Source: Lichtheimia corymbifera B2541 (taxonomy: Eukaryota; Mucoromycota; Mucoromycetes; Mucorales; Lichtheimiaceae). Taken from it: DNA of 64,000 bases. The stretch lies in contig JNEU01001073.1 of assembly GCA_000697475.1 (NCBI GenBank), positions 1 through 64,000 on the forward strand. The letters run 5' to 3'. This document shows positions 53,538-64,000 of this stretch, piece by piece. The first letter of the stretch is position 1. Every line of letters starts with the position of its first letter. A model generated the notes under the pieces. That model saw only the letters and a program-made list of their open reading frames with translations. It did not search any database and was not told the DNA's origin. The position numbers and the translations under genes are program-made.

Positions 53538-54174
53538 ATTAGTAGTAGCACCATTTGCTTAATATTTGTGGTTGAAGAAGGGATGCTATGGATGATGGAT
53601 TTGGTCTAGTGTAATGCTCTCACCCCCGACGACTGCAAACAATGCCCAGATCGGGATCGGATCGGGTTAAACGAGAGGAGGAGATGAAAAGTGCTCAGAT
53701 TCCGAGGGTGTTGTGTCATGCGCATGTAAGAAAGGATCAATTCCGACAAGATATTCATGTATACGTGTAAAAGTTTTAATTGTGGAAGGGAGCGAAGGAT
53801 ATGAAAGTATTATGGAAGTGTACTACTGGTTACATGATGTTGTTTTTCCATGACGACGATGATGTAGTGGTGGTTGCTTGGGGTCATGCATTATCATCAT
53901 CCCACGGTCCGTATACTAGTGCAAGCACTAGTGTTGTCTGTAAACAAGCAACTTGATACAAAAGGTAAAGCGTCAAGAGATTGTGCATCCCCGATGTGCA
54001 AGTCACCGTGGAGAAACGGTATATCTACAATGCATCATCATTATAAGTTGTCGTCGTCGTTGCCAGCTTACTTGGAGGAAACAAATTTCCTGCTGCCATA
54101 CGCAACTCTTTCGCTCCTCCTTCACACACTCACACTCACTCACTTACGTTTAATCCCCTTCTTTCTTTGGAGCA
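53538..54174. other. Non-coding between ankyrin-BTB and GH20 genes
   Basis: Presumed 3' flank and GH20 promoter. No other feature recognised. Confidence 0.5.
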
Positions 54175-57100
54175 ATGGCCGACTTTGACGTAATTCCCCG
54201 GGACCATCTCATGTTCAACCATACTGTGCCTCTTCATGTGGCCACCAACCACGTCCTTCTCATCACCGATTGTCTACAACTTCCTGTCGAATTGCAAGAC
54301 GGTGTTTCAAAGATCATGAAATATGCTCCGCATAAGAACTTTGTAGACGAAGGTGCTATGCAAGATAATGGGGCTGAATACCGTTGGCACTTGAGGTAGG
54401 ACAAAAAAAGAATTACGCTTGTGTATAGGAGCATGCCTTGAATTGATCGATGTTCTATCATACAGCTTCGGATATGATCAAGAATTGCGTCCTGGGCAAT
54501 TGGTGGTGACGAGCAATTACTCGAGTTATAAGGATATTGCCACTGGAGACCGTTTTGAAGTTTATGTGCGGTATCATCGCAAATTGGAAGGTGAGGTGAT
54601 AGTGTCTAATGATCCTTTCTTACAAGGGATAACCAACATCTCAGCTGTGTGTAGCATTTCGTGCCATTGGTCGGTTGCTAGGTGCTGCAAGGGATCTGCT
54701 GGTACTCACAGATGATCATGGTCCATTGGTCAACTTTTCAGAGCAGGCACAATTCGATACACAGGGGTAAAGAAAAGATATGAGGATGGAGTGTAAACGA
54801 TGGCAGCTGACAAAAGGGTAATAGTGTCATGGTCGATTGCAGCAGAAACGGTGTGCTACGTCTTGAGAGTGTCAACACGTTATTATGCAATATGGCTCTC
54901 ATGGGATTATCCATGCTTCAACTATATACCGAGGATACATATGAAGTAAGTGATTTGTCGATTACAATGTCAAATGATTTACTCACATTTTCATTACGTG
55001 TCAGGTGGAAGGAGAACCATTATTTGGTTATTTGCGAGGTAAGCATGGATGGAGTTGCTGCATCTTTGGGGCACCTGCTAACAACCGTGTATCGCTCATA
55101 GGTCGCTACAGCCAACGAGAGCTAGCGACCATAGATGATTTTGCCTTTGATCTGTAAGTAACACGAAGACCAAGCATTCTGATATCTTATCATTGCATAT
55201 AGGGGCATCGAAGTCATACCATGCATTCAAACACTGGGTCACTTGGGTCAAATTCTGCAATGGCCACATTACGCTCATCTCCGCGACAACACTGAAGTGC
55301 TTTTAGCTGAAGCAGAGACCACCTATGAATTCATTGAAAAGTTGATCAAGGCTGCAGCTGGTCCATTCCGCTCAAAGAGGATCCATCTTGGTATGGATGA
55401 GGTAGGTGTTTCTTTCCCTATTTGAGAGGATATATTACCATGGTACTCATGGCAATATGATACAGGCACATGGTCTTGGAGATGGACGTTATCGTCAAAT
55501 CTTTGGTTACAAGGAACCCACGCGCATTTTTGTGGAGCATTTGCAACGAGTGAATGAGATCTGCACACGATTGGGGTTGCAGCCGATGATATGGTCAGAT
55601 AGTAAGCATATTCCACCATCCCATGACTGGACGCATTGTCTAATCACATTACCTCTTTTTTTCATGCACCAGTGCTTTTCTGCTTAGGTAAGATATGAGT
55701 TGATAATGGCAATAAATCGGGTACTCATCGATCCACTTGCTTTATGTAGCTGCAAAGAACAATACTTTACAAGGCTACTATGATGAAAACAACAATCCAG
55801 CTGAAGCCCCGGAGCTCGTAGAAAGCATGCCACCCAATATGGAGTTGGTGTTTTGGGATTATTATCACACAAGCCCTGATATCTATGCACAAAAGTTGCA
55901 GCAGCATCGAGAGCTAGGATGTCAACAGCCTTGGATCGCATGTAAGTCATCGTAGAAAATCGGAGCACTTCACATGTGTTTTGCTGATATCACCTGGAAA
56001 TGGAAACAGCTGGCGCATGGACATGGAGCCGATTCTGGACAGGACTTCCATTTACATTTGAATCGGTGCGTGCGAGCACAATAGCGGCCAAACACAAGGA
56101 CAATGGCGTACGTAACGTTTTCATAACCATTTGGGGTGACGAAGGCAACGAGTGTGACATGTGAGTTTGAACATCGATATGCCAAGACAATAGTAACAAT
56201 GATATCATGTATAGCTTTTCATCTTTCCCAGCACTTTGCTATTATGCAGAACATGGTTACACTGATCAAGATGAAGTCAACATCCCTCTCTTAAAGCGCA
56301 ACTTTGGTATGTGGGCATGTGGGGATATGCAATCGGCAGTGTAGTTAACAAATGACTATAGAAGGTATCTGTGGAGCGAGTTTTGATGACTGGGTGTTCG
56401 CCTCCAAGGTAATATACGATGGTGGTACATGTTCATTGTTTGATTTAGCACACTAAGCTAACCGGAGTCTGACACAGATTGATGATACACCTTCCGGCAA
56501 TCCGATCACAATTCGTACACACTATGTTCCTAATATAAGCAAATGGTTATTGTGGGAAGGTGAGTAGTATAACAAACCAGTCATAGGGATTGAAAAATGG
56601 GGGAATGTGTGCAACATGAAGCGTTATTGCTCACATGTCATTATATATAATTTAGACCCTTTCCTGAGTTTTCTTTCTCCACAATATGTTGACGAGGATC
56701 TTGAAACACATTATGGCGCGATCGCAGCTCACCTATTCGATGCCATCGAGGATAAGCGGGACACACATCCATTTAATGCACGACTGGAACTTCCGGCAAG
56801 GCTGGCTATGGTGTTATCGCTAAAGTGCCATTTACGTCAGCGGCTTGTGGAAGCATATCGCAATCGAGACTATGAAAGATTGTACGACCTTGCTCAGGGT
56901 AGGTTGACACGGCTGCGGGAGGAAGTGGATCGGTTGTGGCGATGCCATCGTAGCCTGTGGATGAAAATGAACAAGCCATTTGGTTGGGAAACCTTGGAGT
57001 TGCGTTATGGAGGATTGCGTGCAAGGTTGGAGACCATGTACGACCATATCATTGCTCATGTGCAGTGTATGTTGGTGCGAAAAGAACAACAGCAACAGCA

Positions 57101-57311
57101 GCAACAAAGCATGGGAGGAGAGGAGAACAACAATGGAAACGGTCAAGAACGACGCCGATCGTCCTCAGTGGCCGAAGAGTTGCTGGACGAGGAAAATGTT
57201 CATTGGCGAATTCCAGAGTTTGATGCGGATTTAGAGTGCTTGTATTATGGTTCACGTACCAACTTGTTGCTAGATTATGCTAGAGTAGCTACACCTTCAC
57301 GCCCTGGTTAA
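54175..57311 (+). CDS. GH20 beta-N-acetylhexosaminidase (hexosaminidase D type)
   Basis: Predicted 744-residue glycoside hydrolase family 20 protein resembling hexosaminidase D, which removes terminal GalNAc/GlcNAc in the cytosol or nucleus. No signal peptide. Fifteen exons: 54175-54395, 54466-54590, 54655-54766, 54825-54945, 55005-55038, 55102-55153, 55203-55401, 55466-55601, 55673-55687, 55750-55941, 56010-56160, 56215-56306, 56362-56408, 56478-56559, 56656-57311. Barrel landmarks: VMVDCSRNGVLRLE, LQLYTEDTYEVEGEPLFGYL, the catalytic Asp287-Glu288 in HLGMDEAHGLG, WSDMLF, VFWDYYH, TWSRFWTG and TIWGDEGNECDM. The C-terminal helical region carries a Gln run. The ninth exon is only 15 bases (within DMLFCLA). 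Confidence 0.93.
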
Positions 57312-60300
57312 ATGAGTTTCCATAAAAGCCGGTAGATTAGACTACAAAAAAGAATAAGCTTTTTCTTCCTTGACATATCGCATGTTTGATCCTTTACTGC
57401 ACGTGGCTGTTGATGAAAAGCTTGAGTGCGTTGAAAAAAATGGTGCCACAGTCTGCACCCTGTGTTCTTTTTCTCAAGGGCAGTGTGCACTTTTCCCCCA
57501 GCACAAAACTAGATATGCCATAATTGGCTCTTACCGTACACGACAAGCTGTTATCGAAAGCGGCATCGATTACTCCTTTAGTGCAAAGTACATTACCATG
57601 GTGTTGGATTCATATCGATAAGCACTTGTCAACCCGGGAGCTTTTGTGTTGCCTACCACGCGTTTGACGTGCGTTATATAAAGCAGTTAAGCTTGGGAAC
57701 GTGTCATGATTGATATCATATTTTTTTCTCTCTTCGATTTTTTTTCACAATGTATCCCTCTCCTCGTCGTAACCAGGCCTTTGGCCACAAATGTCAGATT
57801 TGTGGTTCCATGGTTCATCAGACACGGGTATGATATCCATAGTTGTAGCAAGCAACTCTTTATGGACGATCACTGGCATGTATAGTAATACATCTCTTTT
57901 GGCACGTAGAATTGCCCTGTATCGCCATGATAAAGAAGGCATACGTGATGAACGTCAAATAGCACTTGCAATATACCAAGACCAGACGATACTGCATATA
58001 GTACATCCATATATAAGCATCCCACATATAAGCATAAGCAGATTTCCCGGCAAGACCGGCCCTGTAGATCCCGATTCCCCCTTATTACGCATATCATGAG
58101 ACATGTCTTACTACCAGACAAGATTAAGTTGCCCTATTAGCTGCCGTGCACCACCCCCGATATACCTACTACTACTACAAATCACACATACCATTATGAT
58201 AGATAAAAGACAAATCATTGCATATTTGTATTTCGGTTGCAAAGTATACGCCATGATGATGGTTATACAAGCACCTTCTTTTTCCACGCATTCCCAATTA
58301 AACACAAAAGACCTGTCCGACCATTAGCAGAAACGTCGTCATCGTTCTTGTCCCCCGCTTCTTCTCCCTCCACAGCAAAATTGCTCAATTTGGATATTAG
58401 TGTAAGACGTGCGACGATTGTGATGACCATATTATCTTCCACTGGTTACCTATGCACATGTGAAAAAGAACAATGTAGGCTTTCCATAGTATTATAAGCT
58501 GTGATAATGACCCGCCCGCTTATCCTTATTAAGCAACGGGAACTTGGTATTGTTGAAATATGTAAATGCAGCAATACATTACCGCCGATACTAACTTGAC
58601 CGGGAATGGAGAGATTCGGATAACAGGCAAGTTTGCACAAAGAGGATCAAGTCCCAGTAAACGGCCACGTGGAAAAAAGAGCATCGCGGCTGGTCCCGCT
58701 ATTGTGCATGCATGGTGATCGAAAGGGCGGGTCATGTAATGTTTTGATGACAAAGCGTGGTTTGCCCCATTGTTTGTGTTCCACAGCCTTTTCTGTCGTT
58801 TGCTGTTATCATTCTTACTATCGTCCTTGTGGCTGTTATTGCAGCTGGTATTGGCCATATTGAGCATTGATGCACAAATACCGTAGCAAAAGACGCTAGT
58901 TGGGCTCGTAGCCCGAAAGCATTGTTGCTTGGGATTGTACGCATATGCGCATGTGTATGAGCCTGTGTGCGTGTGTGCATTCTCATCCGCGTAACCTTGC
59001 ACAGACATGATAGTATAAGCGCGTTGTTTTTCTTCCAATGGTCTTGAATGAATTCCGTATCAAGGAATTCATTAACATCCGCGGTTTGTAGTTGTGCAAC
59101 GAGCTTCTTGAGTAAATCGGGAATATGATGATATTTCCTTTGGGCGAAAATCTCCTCAACCCTGACAGGTATTAAGCATATCCCTTGCATACGATGAGTC
59201 CTGAGTATAAGGACTTCCGAGTTTGATGCACTTCTGTATGCTCCAGTGGCTGGTTGATCATTATCATGGATATATGGGTCCTAAAAATAAAGACTAAAGG
59301 GGGGTTTAGCTTAGGCGTCATTGTCGTCTATCAAAGAACCATCATACATGATAAATAGGTGCACATCATACCACTTGCTATCGTATTGTTTCACATGCGC
59401 CATCCAGAACCTGCCTCATTATGACATAACAGGTGTTACTGCAACAACAGAGTATAAGTCTCTCATGCAGAGCATTGACTTGCAGTGCTTGGGGATGGTT
59501 TATGTCTTTTCCTTCCAATTTAACGATAGCATACGATGCTATGCATGGTAACAATGGTCGCTTGAACAAAGATAAATGGTAGTTCTTACCATAAATGATG
59601 CCTTGGATGATATTGGTTCAGACTTTCTTAGATCTCATTGCCACTCACGTTTTTCCCTCCCTGTCTTATGCCTTAAACCAAACGCAGATAACGTAAAATG
59701 GATGATTGCCTTTTTCTTTTTGGATGTTTAGGTAACGCATTGTGTGATGGTGCAGCAGGTATACTCGTGTCATTGTCAGTGTCATTGTTCTCTCTCCTTT
59801 TTACACACCTCTCGTCTTCGTTGTACTCCTACTGTGCAGGTTTGCACCGGGTGCTCTGTTTGTGCTTGGATACCAGCATAAACAAAATGAAGGATTAAGA
59901 GGCCATACCTCACCCAGTAATGTGGATTGCATTTCCTTGTATATGTGTGCAAATGGTGTTTGTAAATCAGATGATGCGTTACACGGCTACCGATCCCTAT
60001 TTTTTTTTGTTCTTATTCTTCGTTACACAGACATGGCACCTTGTGCATTGGTCATTGTATCGACATCTAACCTATCCATCAATGGGTGTGTGGAGGATCA
60101 TGGCCAACAAAAACGTCATTTGGTATTATTAAATGAGGAAGACATAGAGCTCATGGTCATCATCATCATGTCTGTTATCGCCGTATTCAATCTACAGTAG
60201 CTCTGCTGCAGTAGTGATAATAGCGGTGTGTCATAAAAAAAGGTGTATCCCATGTCACGCCATCGACGGGGGGCCGTACATGGTTGAATGGTAGCCCTGA

Positions 60301-60733
60301 GAAAATTTAAATCCCTTTTCAATGTCCAACCCCATCTTGCTTCTTAATACATACGTGTCAGGAGATATACATCATCGGAAGAAAGTATGCAATGGAAAGC
60401 AAGTGGATCGTCTCATCTTGTGGCATCGAATATAGTAGTATAAAGCTTTATGTGAAACCTCTTTAGCATTTTGCCGTTCAAGCGAGAGGAAAGAGATGGA
60501 TTTAGTTAGAATATGGATGCATCTTTTCACACGCCAGGTTGCCGGTGAAGATGGTGCCCGGTAAAAAGTGGCTGTCAAAAATTGAGTCACTGCCCGACCT
60601 ATCAGATCAACTCATATCAGAAGATGGCAGTAATTGTATTATTGGAATTGTTTAATGACAAGAATGCTCAAACTAGGTAGTGGTAGAGGATTACAACGAA
60701 AAATTATCGATGATTGATCATCACGGTGCACAT
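57312..60733. other. Gene-poor stretch
   Basis: No gene can be supported firmly. Candidate fragments: a rightward ATG at 57750 reading MYPSPRRNQAFGHKCQICGS before a possible donor GTATGA, and a leftward frame at about 59040-59190 reading VEEIFAQRKYHHIPDLLKKL. Neither could be extended into a complete gene. A purine run and a TTTTTTTT tract occur near 57720-57745. Confidence 0.45.
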
Positions 60734-62880
60734 CTAGTTTTCCCTTCTTCCTCCTCGGAGTGAAAAAGGTACGTGATTATTCATGGACACGACATACGCT
60801 TGCAGGATCCTATCGGCGTGCTCACGTTCATAAGCTGCTGTCACCGCCTTTTGGAATTTCACTTGGTGGTGTTTAAAAGCAAATGGGAGATCGATGGTCG
60901 GCTCAAAATCGCATAAGCTGCCAAGGATTTGTGGTATCCTCAAGTTCCCCACATGTCGTGTAATATATTATGCATCCTCATATCTGTGTACTGACACCAT
61001 GTAGTCCACTGAACCTATATTCTACATTAATTCATTTTGCATATTTTAGAAAAAGTAAACTATTCTTACCGATCCAGTCCATTCCGAGCACGAAAAGCTC
61101 TTCCTTTGCTTCAGGATCAAGTTGTAACCTCTCAATTCTTTTCAAGATGCCTTTGTTTGTCCGAACGTTTTTGATCTGTTGTGCGATCCTTTGGCTTGGT
61201 GAGACCACCTCTCGTTTCCACTCAGATGAGCTTAATTCAATATTTGAGCCACCAATCTGTAAATCTTTCTTCCGAAGACACTTTGCTTGCCATCCTGATC
61301 GTCATATCGCTTCATGTTCATCTCGCGTACAGCTTTGGTTGCTATACTGGTGCGCTCTCCCTATTACCATCGTTAGTATCACCAACATCATCCACCATCA
61401 TCCCCAAAGCAAACTTACTCTATCAGCTCGAGACTCGTATCCCTGAAAGAATGTCCAATATGCTGGCAAACTGGCGGTGATAGCTGGCTTCACTCATCTC
61501 TAAAGGTGCTGCTGGCTTCTTTGCCCGCCCATGCGAAATCCAGCCAACAGATAATCCAAAACGTCCAACATCTGAAGTAGTTCGCTGTCTTCAGTTCCAC
61601 CTTCGTGCAACTCCAACTTGTTACTGACAACGAATATGCATTCTTGTACTTCTTCGCCTAACTTGGCATGCTAGAGAGTGATGTCAATATGATCCAGCTG
61701 TCAATGTTTATGCGATGAATAGTTACCTTCTTGCTATCTTTTCCTTCCTCAAACTTTTCATCATATTGCGTATGCTTGATAAATGACAGTGATCAAGGAG
61801 CTTCCACTGAGCTGGAGTATTTCAACGGTCCTATCCTTGATGTGCGACATACGCAACCATCCGGGCAGTCCAAGATCAAGGCTGTAATATTCATGGCTGT
61901 ATATTAGATTTAGTGTTTGAGCTTTGTGATACTCAAAACCCATACATACCTGAGATAAGAAACCTGCTATCCTTTTCTCGAAGCTTCAATGGGGTGAAAT
62001 GGACTTTTAACAGGCATGGTAGTGTGAAGCCACCTCCCATTACTGCCTTTGTGCCAGTCACTTCGTCATCCAAACCAGGCATACACTTTTGTCACCTACA
62101 AAGGAGTCCCAAATTCCTATCAGACTAGGTGTCCTTATAATGTAGAAATGATAGCTATACCTACCACGAAGTACTCATCAAGGAAACAGCCAAATGTCAT
62201 TAGGCACCAATGAGAATTTCAAGTGGAGTGAGCTGAATAGATGAAAACAAAAAAAGATGGATATATGAGTACCCTCGTTTCCCGGATCACATAAAGATTG
62301 TCGTTGAGACTTACCAGAGGCTATTGATCATGGTATGCATACAAGTAGGAAGAAAGCGTGTATGATAGTATTGGTGACAACAGCCTTGTTTATATGTAGG
62401 TGGGCGTGAGAAATGGTGTTATGATGGATCAAACTGATAAAGTGGTCAAGCATCTTGGAGTACTGAGACGAAGTGATGGAAAATCAAACAGCTGATAAAT
62501 CCGCCTGTTGCTTGAAAGGTGATTAATTGCCCACCCATTTCGAGACTATGCCGAGATAGCACTTACCAATCCATGCACCATGTTTTTCTTGCTGCTCGCC
62601 CTTTTCATGCTTACGCTATATATAATGTCATTAATATACGCACGTGCTAATATCATCCATACAAGACATACCCTAAGCTCCCACGTGACATCCTTATATA
62701 TGGACAACCCATGTCGCTTGGATGACCTCTTTTTCTGCCTCTGTGCGATGTACGATCTCAACATCTCTGCCTTCGAGACACTTTAGAGTGCGATTAGCTT
62801 CAGTCAAGTACAGTCTGCACTTCCACTCACTCACCAGGCTCCAACGCGAGAGGAGGAATCCGCGCTGATTGCATATTGGG
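60734..62880 (-). pseudogene. Degenerate multi-exon hypothetical gene
   Basis: On the minus strand a series of coding-looking pieces with fungal splice sites is visible: near 62838-62866 (MQSARIPPLALEP), 62670-62770 (SYIAQRQKKRSSKRHGLSIY then KDVTWELR), 62572-62620 (RKHEKGEQQEKHGAWI), 61960-62100 (GLDDEVTGTKAVMGGGFTLP), 61780-61930 (LDLGLPGWLRMSHIKDRTVE), 61500-61680, 61075-61280 (SSEWKREVVSPSQRIAQQIK) and 60734-61015 (GNLRIPQILGSLCDFEPTID). Near 61500-61600 two different frames both look coding, and the last part has an in-frame TAA at 60968-60970 between VHRYEDA and YITRHVGNL. This points to a broken member of a lineage-restricted family; exon joins are not secure. Confidence 0.45.
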
Positions 62881-64000
62881 ATTGCGGCGTTACATTCGTG
62901 AGCGAGTTACGCAGTTGTCAATGGTAGCTTTTATCATGAGTCAAAAGGAAGTAATAAAATAGTGATATGTAACTCAGTGACGGAGTGAAGTTGAGGGTGG
63001 GTGAAGAATAAATGCATCGTGCATGAAAGTTGCTGGGGTGAGTGAACTCAGCGGAGGCTGCCCCTTCGTGGTCAAACAGGCGTATTTAATGAGTGCTACC
63101 ATTTCCCTATGGGTCGTCAAGGCTTGGAGTCAAATTACTCGTGTAATCCCCGCGTGCTGTGACCAATGCATCCAATATTGACAAGGTTCCAATCCCCTCT
63201 GCAGGCAGATCAAGGTAATGATCGGCAACTTCCATAACAATCATAAAAGGACACCACTAGTAACATTCACACAATCATATACTCAAGGTTCATCACACAA
63301 CGAGCCCCATCAATTACATCCCAGTAATATATAGCAACATCACACAATTACCTATATAAAACATGCTGTAGTTGTATCGTCTGCACCATATCAAGTATCA
63401 CCACAGCAACAACTACAACACGCAGGATTACGACAACTTTCAAGTGACACCCGATGCTGTCAAAATGAGTTGTGTTGTATAAATGAAGGCATCCACATGG
63501 GTTGCCACTGTAGAAGGAAATTGAATAAGATGCTGTTGGCAAGGCTGTAAGAAAGCAAAGAGGACAAGGAGGTAAAAGGAGTGTGTGCTGTCTGTCAGGG
63601 GTAAGCACCATTACTGGAAATGGGCTATCTGGTGTAACCCTGGAAGCTGCAAAGCATGGCTGCACGACAATCCGTCAAAAAAAAAAAAAGGCCCATTGTA
63701 TGTGGAGTACTATTACTCTTTCTTTCTTTCTTTCTTTCTATTTCTCTCTTTCATAACCCCACCACATTCCTTGCCAGAGACACTTGACGATTGCTCATTT
63801 GCTCATTCCTGTTCCTGATCCTTGCCCTTCTCTCCCTCCCATTGTCAGCATTACGTCGTCGGTGTCTATTCCACTCCTCCTCTTTTGAGCAACCAGGCAA
63901 ACGATATTAAGCAGCATGGAGCCCGTGACCGATCCTTTACATTATCCATTGATGCAACCATCATCATTATATCACACATGCAGATCCGTCCTTGATGGCA
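62881..64000. other. Non-coding right edge
   Basis: No gene recognised. Contains an A13 run near 63679 and a CTTT tetranucleotide run near 63718-63740. Confidence 0.5.

Overview
This window is nuclear DNA from a filamentous fungus. It holds intron-rich protein-coding genes with short introns (about 50-100 bases), GT-AG and occasionally GC-AG splice sites, and both strands used about equally. The gene content (a CHD6-9/Kismet-type remodeler, a Rogdi/Rav2 protein, UvdE-type UV endonuclease, THOC5, hexosaminidase-D type GH20, ankyrin-BTB protein) and the style of the lineage-restricted hypothetical proteins point to an early-diverging fungus, most likely Mucoromycota. The species cannot be named from sequence alone.

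Layout. 1-6.3 kb: a tandem duplication of a monocarboxylate-type MFS transporter with its 5' flank (first copy cut by the window edge), separated by non-coding DNA holding one copy of a dispersed repeat. 6.5-20.8 kb: a compact housekeeping block: Yrb30-type Ran-binding protein, V-ATPase assembly factor Vma22, Iml2/TTC39 TPR protein, U1-70K, THOC5, UV damage endonuclease, a short-chain dehydrogenase, and a Dal5-type MFS permease divergent from the dehydrogenase. 21-27.5 kb: a 1881-residue CHD7-like remodeler. 29.6-33.8 kb: sulfite reductase beta subunit. 35.9-39.2 kb: Rogdi/Rav2, a bZIP factor whose spliced form ends in a predicted membrane segment, and a small convergent unknown gene. 39.4-47.4 kb: a repeat-rich accessory stretch with two main arrays of an 18-base minisatellite, inverted relative to one another, around a peroxisomal alpha/beta hydrolase, CK2 beta, an eIF3f-like remnant and a double zinc-finger protein of unknown function, followed by the second dispersed-repeat copy. 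49.7-57.3 kb: a Cys3/Met28-like bZIP, an ankyrin-BTB protein and a cytosolic GH20 hexosaminidase. 57.3-64 kb: gene-poor, with a degenerate multi-exon gene at 60.7-62.9 kb.

How genes relate. Two V-ATPase factors (Vma22, Rav2/Rogdi), two nuclear RNA factors sharing a 134-base divergent promoter (U1-70K, THOC5), and a sulfur pathway enzyme plus a sulfur-type bZIP occur together; these links are inferred from family knowledge and need not reflect co-regulation. Exon joins were worked out by hand from splice sites and reading-frame continuity and are reported with the family match that supports each. Most striking are the CHD7-class remodeler, the candidate membrane-tethered bZIP, five GC-AG introns all with donor GCAAGT, several micro-exons of 7-20 bases, and the minisatellite with a 348-base higher-order repeat.
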